Source: Glandiceps talaboti (taxonomy: Eukaryota > Hemichordata > Enteropneusta > Spengelidae). Taken from it: a DNA stretch of 64,000 bases. Made by a program: the position numbers and the translations under genes. The DNA is taken from assembly GCF_964340395.1 (NCBI RefSeq), contig NC_135555.1:12832246-12896245 (forward strand), written 5' to 3'. Below the pieces are notes generated by a model, which was not told the origin of the DNA, made no database searches, and saw only the letters and a program-made list of their open reading frames with translations. Below, piece by piece: positions 24,801-36,800 of the stretch; position 1 is the first letter of the stretch, and every line of letters begins with the position of its first letter.

Positions 24801-27800
24801 TATGATGTAGGTTTTAGGCAATGCTTTTATCTGTATGTCTTATATCTGTGGAAATAATAAATGTAACACTAACAGTTGTACATTATAATGTATAGCATTC
24901 TATCAGTAAACAGAGTCGTGAGATCCCAGCTCCTTTATGCTTTGATAAGATACAGCCACTAATTATATTGTATGTCTTTGCATGAACCTTGTCTCTCATT
25001 CCTGCTTACCATGAACAATCAAATGCACTGGTGTTTTTTCACAGGTTGTAATTAAACACAGCTTGTGAAGGGTAACTTTAAACAGGCTATATACCAGATA
25101 TATGTACTTACTGGTGATTTCTTTCCCCTTGTAATCTCAATACTACTCATAGACTTCATAAGTCGTTCATCTTCAACCACTGGTTCATAAATTAGTTTAC
25201 CATCGCGTGGACTTTCACTTTGTAAATGACGTCGTAGAGGAGGAAGACTAAGTGACCTGTGACAATAATAACAAACAAACAAACAGGTAAATAACAATAA
25301 ATATATGTTCAATAGGAATGATTTGTTTACTGATATTCCCAGGTAGTTTTAGTTTCAGCATTAAAATGAATATTTACAGTTCTTGTACGTAAAATATACC
25401 TGTAATTATGACATCTCAATATTGTTCCCCCCTTCCCCCACTCTCACTCATTTACTCCCTCTTCCCTCATGGACATCTCATTACTCTTACAAGTACCATC
25501 AAATGCCTTGGTAATAACCAATGTAACATTCATTCATGTAAACTTAGTAAATAGTTCACCTCTGCTAATAACTTACCTGGCTAATAATGGGGCTGACTTG
25601 GACTTTGTAAGTGAACGAGGAGAACTTATCCGACTTTTTGGTGAAGTTGGTTTCTTTGGCAAGACTGGTAATTTTCCGGTATTTCTCAAGACTTCTGTCC
25701 ATCTTGATTTGTAATTACTGTGATTGAAAAAATGTCAAAGTTAAAAAGCCTATTATATCTGGAGTTGTACTTGTTTTTAGTTAGACTTTATGTATACACT
25801 GTAAAGTATGGATAATGCACATATACCAGGGATATTTAATTGTAGACATAATGGATTTGCACTATACGAAAAGTCATATCTTTCCACTGGGGTAAATCTT
25901 TAGCAGAGGATGTGTAATGTTGTGAGTATGAGACAAAGTGACACCTTTTACTTAATTCACCCACGGTGATCTCTCCCCTGGGGCTGTAAACAGTCAAAAG
26001 TTTCACTTTGTCTTGTAGTATCCCTTGACAGAGATGGTAGTTAGGTGGGTCACAGGTAGGATAAAGGTTGGGTAAAAGTGGGTAAATTTGACTTATAGTG
26101 TTGTTACGAGTGATAAACGCATGTACAGTTGGTAAAATCTACCAAAGTCCCCATTTTTTAACTGGGGTTCCCTGCTAAAATTATAGCATTGAAATCTATT
26201 TAAGTTTTACCAGGTTTCCTCCCCTTGTTACTGAGAGATAAATTGATGTGAATAAGATATACATTTGTAGTAAATTGAAAAACATCTGCAATACATAAAG
26301 GTGAGTGACTTTTTAAAACAGACATACTTCTGTAACTATGAGTAATGCTGTTTGATCTGTTCTCAAAATGTTGCCTTCTGTAGTGCTAGTATTATTCAAC
26401 TCAAATCTGGGACAATACATAACTCTGCTCTATTTCTCGCCATGCTTCCGCTACTACACATAGTGTTGGTATAGGACTGCCTGTACATAAGTTTGATAGT
26501 TTTAATGAATCTATTCCATACTTACAGTATATGGTCTGAAAGTGGTTCTTCTTCTCTATGCATTTTTGGCTTAGGTTCAGCTGTATTGCACTCCATCACA
26601 TCAGTTCTGTGTTGAATATAGGCACTGCAAAACATCAAACAAAAGTCAGTTTTAGTCATTTATGTCCTGTTTTGTTTTTAAACTTGACTCTTGCACACTG
26701 ATAGAACAAGTACCTGAATCAAGAGAATAAATGTTAATTTGTAGATACTTGTGAGTCTTAACTTAATTGTAAAATACTAAAACTAAATGATATCATTTAT
26801 AAATAAATCTTAAAACGTACGATGACATTGCAAAACTTAATTTATGATTAATATGGAAAGTGATGTAATAAATTACTAAACAAATTAATTTGACAAAAAA
26901 GAGAAATTGCTTGTTTTGCAAGATTTTAGCAAGGTAACGTGTTATAAATTTATCTACATGTAATGTGCAAAGTATTGTCACTGGGTACTAATTTCTGCAG
27001 AAAAAAACCCAACATCAGTGAAATGTGTGCAAATGAATTCTAAATACTGCAGCCTAAGTATTCTCACAGTAGATCAATTCCATAAATATCACTTTTCCAA
27101 TTTTGATTCTATACAAGGAATTATATATTGGGGAGATGTCAAAATTTATTACATTTTCATACTAGCACTAATTTCTATGCATATATATGGTTCAGAATGT
27201 TACCATTATTATAGTCACACAAAGACAAATCTTCTCCTTTCTTAGCCACTGAAACCAGGTGTAATATTAGGTCCACAGACAGACAGGCAGACAGACAGAC
27301 AGATCGACACAAATGCAAACAAACAGACAGACAGACAGACAGACACACAGACACACAGTCATAACTACCTCCTTCTTCCCCTTGCTGGGGGAGCTTAATA
27401 TTATTCACTACAGTTAAAAGGACTATAGTGTCTAGTACATCTGTACTCCCTAGTACAAATTATGAAAGGTATATTAATATTTGTAAGAAGGCCATTATAG
27501 AATACTGAGTATGGAGGAACTGTCATTGTTAGTAATTCAAAGGCAAACATTTATTTCATTCACAGATAAATTGGAAGAGCAAACAAAAGGAACTGGTGAC
27601 CTTTGATCCATTGATTAAAATCCTTTGACAACCATTATTGACTGACATTTGTATAATGGATGTGTCTTCACTGTTCATACAATCTTGTCTAATATCACCT
27701 GTCTCTTTCTCATGACAATTTGATCTTTTAGACTTTATATTTGTGAAAAAGAATTGCTGGAATTTTCATATGATATAATGTTTAAGTGCGGGAACTGAGA

Positions 27801-30800
27801 TATCAAGTGTTACAATACTACTGTTCATATAATCTTGTCTGCTGAGTCATCTGTCTCTTTCACATTACAATTTGATCTTTTACACATTGTTTGTGACCGT
27901 CAACAGGGTTTTGGAAATTTTCAAAAATTAATTTTTTTGCTTGATAATTCATATATAGTTTATGCATAGTACAGGTATAGGACTGTCGAGACATCAAAAT
28001 GTTACAATTATACTGGTCATACTATCTTGTCTGCCGAGTCATCTATCTCTTTGAAATGAGTTTGATATTTTTGATGTTATATTTAAATATTTTTCAAAAA
28101 AATGAAAATTGTGAAAATTTCCACATGAGGTGATATTTAAAACTTAAGTTTTTGTGATGATCTATTTTATATGTGGTAAAGTGTTACAAATTTTACTAGA
28201 TAATAAATTCCTTGATAAATCTGATTAATATAGGATGTTTTTTGGCTAGTTCAATTTTTCAAGTTATATTTTTGGCTTATAAAACCTTCTCTGAATTAAC
28301 CATTTGGGGTATTATCTTGATTGTTGCCCCAAATGAAGCCCCTGAAGGATGAGGATGATGTAAGGAAATAACTTATCAGATGGAATTGAACAACATAGCC
28401 AGCCTAGTCCAAAGACTATATGGCTTGAAAAAGTAGTCCACAGTATATCAGTCAGAAAGACAAGTCATTGGCCTATATACCAGCCTAGATTATCACATTC
28501 CAGTTAGGTCAATTCCTCAGGTGGATGGTTTTTTTTTTACCCTGACATACTTATTTCTATTCATAAGTACATTGTCATATTAAACATACTAAACAGAAGA
28601 GAACTGCATTTAGCACAACAAAATGCCAAGTTGTACAAAAAACACACTGATTAAAATCTGAAAACTACAAAAAAAAGAAAAGAAAAAAAACTTTTTGAAA
28701 GACCTGGACCCAGAACTCTTGTCTATTGAGAAGCATTGATAAAGGTACAAAAAGGTGTACAATACACGAGTACACATATCAAATATTTATTGTCTGCATA
28801 ACTACCAGATTTGTACCTGATGAAAAAGTACTGTTTGATTTTCCACTCAAAGAATAATAAATATTGTCTAAATTGCCTGGCTACAAACTTTTATTTGGTT
28901 GTCTAACACCATGGTATGCATACAGCCATGTACATTTTTGTATATACCTTGTTACTTTAAGTAAGACATAGATTTTATACAATGTCGACTCGCAGTAGTA
29001 GGCTATCTGTGGCTTCAAATCTCAAGATCTGTCTTTCAAAGCCACAGATGTAACATTTACACTAGCCCTCCAGATACTCAGTATCAGATTTTGGGTTTTG
29101 ATAATTTTACAAAACCCACAGATTTGTGCATCTAAAGGCCGAGTATGCTGACAAGTTTCAGCTTGAATTTGTTACCATTCTACTAAGCATTTGAAGGATA
29201 AATTTACAGACGTTTGCAACATTTACAGTCTACATTTGGTGAAAAGATGTTAATGCTTTTAACACATGTGTGAGGTTTATTTAATGTAATAGTGTTATTT
29301 GACCAATCTATTAATAGTTCAACTAATCGAAAAGACTCGGTTATTTGGTTTGTCAATGTTTAGCCTACCTGTAGACTTGAAGGACTATTGCTACTACACT
29401 ATTGCACTATGCTAACTGACATTTTGAGTTTTGGAATTTTCGCTGTCCTTCCAAAAAAAAAATCAATCAGAATGTCAGTTAGGACAGCAGAATATTTAGT
29501 AGTGTGGTTGTGATAGCCCTTCAAGTCTGCAGGTAGGCTAGTCAATGTTTCTGATGACTGGTATTATCTATAACGCCTAGAGTCCAGTCATGTGGGCAGT
29601 TTTTGGCTCTCACTCTGTACACATGCATTTCAATATGGCATTTGTCTTGGTAGATGAGCAAAGTGCAAATGTACATCATATCGGTACATGAATTAAAAAT
29701 TCTAATTTTGTTACTACACCTAAACCCAAAATGTATGAACTGAAGATGAATTGGAATCATTTGAGTGAACATCAATATTGATGCTGCGTGGTCTTTTTTT
29801 TGATGAGGTTTGATATCACAACCATTACTGAAATTTAAATACATGAATTTGATGCAAAATTTGATGACAAAGTATGTTAAAAAATATGAGATGACCCTGT
29901 CAAATTTAAACAAATGCCTGTAGACTTTACCATAACCTTATCACTATCATGATCAAGAAAATATACCAACCTTTTAATTCTGTGAAATTTTTTCTTTGTT
30001 TTCTTCTGTTTCTTCTCCCTGCTACTGTGCGTACTGATGGGTGTAAATTTATTTTCTGGGAAATTTTGTTTGGAGGAATACATAAAGTCTCTGTGTAGTG
30101 CTGGTTGAAGTGTGGTCCATAAAAACTGAACCTGGTTGTAATTACTTCTTATCAATAACCCTTCAAGAACTTTACATCTCTAAAAATGAAAAACAACAAA
30201 ACATTTTGAGAAAAATTATATCAGATAATGATAGTGAAATACAGTCACTTTGGAGTGATAAATTAGAGACATACATGTGATGATTTGATTCACCTACGAT
30301 GGACCTGGACCTCATGCAGTTATTCGTTAATATCCTCAAAACTGGCAGAATAATATCGTGGTTACATATTTTTCTTTTGAAAGTTTCATAATTTAATACA
30401 TTTGCATATATCATTAGATATTGTTTTAGAGTAAATGAATTTTTTATTGTTTTATATTTATTTTAAGATCTGTACCATTAAAATTGTTGGTGTTAAAGCA
30501 GTTATCATACATAGAAATATGATACTTGGCATCATGTACTTTTAGGGCATCACACGCTTTTAGGGCATCATACACTTTTAGGGCATCACATACTTTAGGG
30601 CTTCAGTCATGAACAACTCTACGTATAAAACCTCATCACACACATCTTTCTTCTCCCCATTTATTGTTTAATCTCCTTCTCTAACACATTAGAACTTGTT
30701 GATTTTTCAATTTCTTATTACACTTTGACTGAATCAACCAATATATAAACGCACTTACAACAAAGACTGCTCCTGAAAAACACTCTATTCAACACTTGTC

Positions 30801-33800
30801 ACAAAGCTTGTCTGAATTCATGAACCTCAGTATTACACTTGTAAGTTACTGACGTACAAATGTACACGCTTCACTGCTCTTATTCTTAGAAGCCAGAACA
30901 TATGAAAGGAAATGTGGCGTTTCCTTCCTTCTCTTAATCACATTTGAAATGAGCCATAAAATGTCTTATAGTTTTACACTAATATCCAGGTGTACATGTT
31001 AATTTCACAGGAAGACTCAATATATTACACATCAGGTACTACTATAATTGCATAGTTTTTGCTAGTTTTTCGTTTGTTTGTTTTTTTGGTGGGGGGTGCC
31101 TAGTAACAGAAAGGTAATAACAGCATAATTCATATAATTTGTCTAAATTTAATAACCATAATTTGTTGAACTATCATGCCAAGTACATTTTAACAACTCA
31201 CAATATTATTTTTCATTATTTTTTTTCATCACAAATCACATACACACGTAACACAGTGCAAACAATTTCCTGTTCTAGTAATAGTATGGCTTCTGCAGAG
31301 TTCTTTTCAGCACAGCTACATACTGTACTGTGAACACATACTTATAAATATAATTTCCTGTACCAGTACTATTTCTACACATCCTGATCAATACGTCTAC
31401 ACTGAGCACAATATGATTTCATTTCTCCGATATAATCAAAAGTCAGTTAATTTGTTGAAGACCCAGGGTAAAATTACAACAACTACGATACTGACCTATA
31501 CAGCAATGTACTTGCCATTTTGCAATTATGGTAGATTCACATAATGACTGACTACAGATAAGTTGAAATTCTAACTTCTGTTTTACAGAAATTGAAGATG
31601 GGGTGAGAGGAGGGGGTGGGAGTGGGGGAGGACACAGGCAAAACTAATTACAATGTAATAATACATAGAACACTTCTTTGACCTGCGACGTACAATGGAA
31701 CGTACACACAGGTAGGTGTGAAGCAGGTTCATAGAAATTTCAGGCGAAGGAAGACATTTTCTGAATAGCAAAAACAACAAAATTGTATGAATTCCTTTCA
31801 AATGTTAGCAAAGAGACAATATTTAAAGTGATAGACAATGCTGTTTGGCTCCAAAACATTATGTTGTCATAGCAACAACAAACTGGGCTATTTTAATAGA
31901 AGTTGATGTTTTTTTTACAAAAAGACTCACTACATATGTGGTATGGAAGAAAACGGTGTACACAATATTTAGGGTATTCAAGGGATTTGGGATTCTTAGC
32001 ATCAGCAAATAATTTTATTAGTGTTAATAATTTTGGGGCTCATACCGATTATTGTAATTGTACCAAGATAACATTATTGCTTGGTACCAATAGTATTCCA
32101 GGCTTTAATACTAACACAAAGTGGGACAAAGTAAATATTTACATATATATACACTGTGGTAGAATTAGTGAGCCATTTTCACAAGTCACACTACCTTGTT
32201 ATGTTATCAGTGCCAAAATAAAACTTCATCTTCATAAAAACAAACAGAGCAAGAGATACAATGACGTAGACACTTACATGTACTTTGTTAAAATGAAACT
32301 TTTCTGTTCTTTACAGAAGTTTGAAGGGAAACTGACATTATTTGTGAGGTTTTTCAAAACAATGCCATTCTAGAATTTCAGAATCAAATGTCTGTGCATT
32401 AATTGCTGCAAAATAATTGATCAAATCTTTGGGTTAATGTATGATGTCACTCTCTTGGATACATAAATTTTTACCATTTTAGTGTCAACAGTACTATAAA
32501 AGTATGTGAAAACTTACTCCAAATCTCTACCACATTCCATATGAATGACATACATATACATTTCTATTCCTAACTATAGTATATCCTACTACACTGGGTA
32601 TGTTCTTTACACACCAATGGATGGCCAGTCAAATGTATCATGGTATCACTTACAGTTACTATGACAACCAAGCTATTACCTATCTGAGGACATTCACAGA
32701 CCATTGATTCTTTGTCCTCATACATTATCCAATTTACAAAATTGATGTAACTCCATTCATTTTTCAACTTTTACCTTAATAGTTGATTCCACTTCATTTT
32801 AACAATATTTGAACACCAAATTAATGTACTCATGGGACCTCAGTGACTCATGCTAAGATGAAGTCATGCTTGATAGACCAGAATGTTCTCAATCAATAGC
32901 TGTAGACAGTTTGCTGGGCAAACCCCCACATACTTAGTTTTGATAGCACAGGAAAAGACTATAATGTGAAACAGTGATGCATATACAGTATGCATAGTCT
33001 GGCTGGGTCTATGCAAGCTGTAAATGGTAGTGTGCACCCAGTAAATTATAGTCTTGGTCAAAATATGTAGAAAATAGTACTAAAATGTAGTCTGGATTTA
33101 TACAAGTTGAAAATGGTAGTAAAATGTAGTCTGAGTCTAAATAATGCAAGTTGGCAGTATTGTAATCCAGGCTTACAGACTATGATGCAAATACAAATAC
33201 AAAAGTATACAGTACAGGACTCTTGCCCCAAATGAGTTGAAAATGGTACCAAAATGCATGTTGACAGTGGTACAAAAAGGTAGTCTGTCATACACACATA
33301 CTCCAATACAAAACTATAGTGTTGGCCATTGCATGTACATTGTACACAAATATGGCATGAGTCTGCTTTACAACACTGGTATTCTTTCAATATTATTTTT
33401 ACATGCACATGTACATGTACTGAAAATGTTCACAATTTTATGTGATTTTCTTCTCTCTGTCAATGAGGTGCCCATCCATTATAGTGGAAAACACAACACT
33501 GAAACATCTTGTATAATAATAGTGTTTACAATATATGGAAGACTGGTGTGGACAGCAACTTGTGACCTGATAATTACAAAACTGCGACCTGCGACTTACA
33601 ACTGCCACTTGCGACTTGTCAGCCTTGATGGCGGTTCATTAGAATCAAAAGTTTTCTCATAATACTAGAGATTTGGGTATTTATGTTGTCGACAAGGGCG
33701 AGTTAGTCAATTCGAATATACCACTGCAGTTTTGTGAGGACACGAGGAAGCCTCGAAAAGCTTTCTTTATTACAACTCAGTGAACTATTTATCGCACTGT

Positions 33801-36800
33801 TCGTACTCTTGTTGAAGTGATCTGTGACTTAACTTCAACTTCAGTATACATGTATGTTTTGGTCTTTCGAGGTAAACAATAGTAGTCGGTAGTCAAAAGT
33901 AAACAATAAAATGACTATGTTATGCGTACTACACTCAAATTTACATTCACTTATGAAACGAGTTGGATGATGCAGACGGCAGCCATCCTGCTTTTTATTC
34001 GGCGAGTCATATCCTGAGTATGCACGCAACTGTTAGCTTACGTTATCAAGAACCGTTAGCCATTTTCATAGGAAATGCCATCTATGGGATTGCTAACAGG
34101 CTGTATCTTGAAAGCACCCATAAAAAATACTAACGTACAATATAACAATTAAGTCACAGTTTTAAAGGTCGCAGTTTTCAAGTCACAGTCGCTGTCCTCA
34201 CTGTTCTTCCATAGCAATGCATGTTTTGTGATAGGCATTTTTTAGGGCTTCACACACACCCACTGAAGATTTGTACATTGACTTTTTACTACCCATTGTA
34301 CTGTTTTATTGTTTGTATGTTTTAACACTGGGTAATCTATAAGTGGTGTTGTGTTGTGTGATTTTCTTATTCACCGGACTTCCAGTGAGTCCATAATAAA
34401 GTTTTCATAATAAAAATGCCCAAAAGACGAGATTTTTTATTATTAACTCAACCCTTGGAATTGGCTAAATTTCAACTCCCGACAACAAAGTTCAAACTTC
34501 TTAATTGCCTAAGGAGACAATACTTTGACTGTTGTACTGAGGCTGAGGTATTAAATAGTGGGACTCCCTAAGCACTGTCAGAGATGATTGATATACGTTT
34601 GTCTGTTAACAATTGACAAAATGCAAACTGCATAGACTACTATAGAGGGTGTGTTAGATCATTACGGTCTTTTAGTTCCCATTCTGTGTTGTAATACAAT
34701 ATACATGTGGAATGGCATAATGGCTGGATATCCATGAAATAACAACGGACGGCTATATACAGGTCATTAAAACTCCCACTGGTTGTTTTGTTGCTGTAAA
34801 ACGATGCATGCATATGTGTGTACACAATACTATTGTAGTAAGCTACTGTTACTATGGTAACTTATATGCAGGTATACAAATTGCAAGTTGGGGAATGGAT
34901 TTCAATTACTACATACAACCCATAACACCAAAGTAAAAGTGTTTTCGGTATGTACCACAATTGTGTATAGCATCCATATCAAGTGTAATAGTATACTGTT
35001 TCATTTGTTAATTGACCACATTACAAAGGCCACATGCTACATGCTAGGCTTGTAAATAAACCAATTGATACGGTAAACTTTCACACTTGATATCAATGTT
35101 ATAAACTAGTGTAGCACATAGAGAAAGTGCTTTACTTCAGTGTTACTCATTGTATATATGTAATGGTAATTTTAAGAATTATCCAAAGAACTTTAGGTAC
35201 ACACCACAGTTGTAATTTGGCAAGAGTGTGATGACACTTGGCTCTCATTTTTCATATAGTTCGTTCGTGTTTTGTTTTGTTCATTTCCGGCGAGTGTTGC
35301 CATGGGGAAAAAATGTTACTTATTCATCTATTAGCTTTACTGGTACCTGCCTATGTCATGTGTTATCGTGGTGTTTTTCCATGGACATGTTTAATTAAAG
35401 GGCATTTTATACCATACACGAGCTTAGTTGAACATAAAATAAGGAATATACACTCTGATCATTCTACGTCGAGACAACGTGCATCTATGTCACAACAACG
35501 TGTGTCTACGTCACTGGTTCTGCTGTGTACCAAATATAAGTGAAAATGTTCAAAATTGTCATTACTTTCCACGATTTTTCTTTGATATTATTGGCACTGG
35601 TATAATTATGTTATTCTCCAACATTTTTCTTTATTCAGCCAGAAGATACTCATGACCCAAGGGTTGTCACTACTCATCTAGCGACTTGTAGTGAAAAAGA
35701 CCCTCTTACTCTTACATGTAGGTCAACTCATATTTTCCTTGGCTGAACAAAGAAATGTATTGAGGGATAACATCTAAATGTTTCAATAATCACAGGTTCA
35801 CACATAGTATAATCTTTTTATCAGTGAAGTCATAAGGATTACATGTAGCTAGGATTATTCTTTCGTTCTGGACCAAACTTTTTCTATAGCTCTGCAACAG
35901 AGGGACAGTGGCTCTACCAAATGAGTATTTGTCACACCTTGATCTTAATCCTTATCCGAAACAAATACCAAGAAAACAGAACAGACATGAGAAAATCAGC
36001 AGACTAGAAACAGCTGTCACTTTTTATGATGAATTAATTATTGGAAGTAACTTATTTATGCAAGTGTTGCTGAAACCAACACTACTCACTTTGACCAAAG
36101 ATCATTGCAATATTATACTGAGACAGACATTTGGGATAAATCAGTTGCTTCCAAATTTTTTACCTCTTTGAGCAGAAATTTTCATTCATATCCCTACATC
36201 TGTATGAACCAAGAGTTCGTGAACATTCATTTGTGGAAATTTCAATGCGTCTTTTTGATATTGCTAAATCTTAATATTCAAATTGACATAACATGATGAC
36301 CTTTCTGACCTTTTGTTACATGACAAATCATAAATGTGCATGATGAATGTTAATATCACTCTGTGTATCTGAATACTAATGAATGGTTTTGCTATGTCAC
36401 AATATCTAATGAGGTACATAATTTCCTTGGATACCACGAAATGTAACTTAATTGGTGAGCATTCATTGTATTATATTTGCTTGGACTCTGGAATATACAC
36501 ATTAAATGCAAACTAAGAAAACAGTGCTTTAATAACTTCAAAGCTAGCTGGTATTTTATCTAGCATGTCTCTGCAAAAATAGTCAACTCTTTGGGAGTTT
36601 TGTTTCCATGCAGAGATAACAAGGTTTACATGTAATTGAACAGAATTAAGAATAGCATGTCACTTTTATCTAATATATATTTTGCTGATAAACGTCATTT
36701 TTATGTGATGTCATTTATGTCACTCTGTTGTTCAAAACTTTATGTATCAGAAAATGGGTTTCACTTCAATCTCAAATTGTGTGGAAATTCATCCCCCTGG

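Larger units (their letters stand above)
26625..29970 (-). other. Long gene 2 intron
   Basis: Contains an AGAC microsatellite (27277-27356), a three-unit array (about 27660-28100) and a TIR element (29361-29540). I see no exon here that fits the phases. Confidence 0.6.

Noticed and set aside
31903-32373. Plus-strand open frame of 156 codons
   Set aside because: No domain, low-complexity spacing, no splice logic, and located in a gene 2 intron.
33237-33662. Plus-strand open frame of 141 codons
   Set aside because: Overlaps repeats and the edge of a TIR element. Composition is not protein-like.
35238-35543. Plus-strand open frame with a signal-peptide-like segment
   Set aside because: Attractive hydrophobic start near 35313, but no domain, a tandem-like CAACGTG end and no promoter or splice support.
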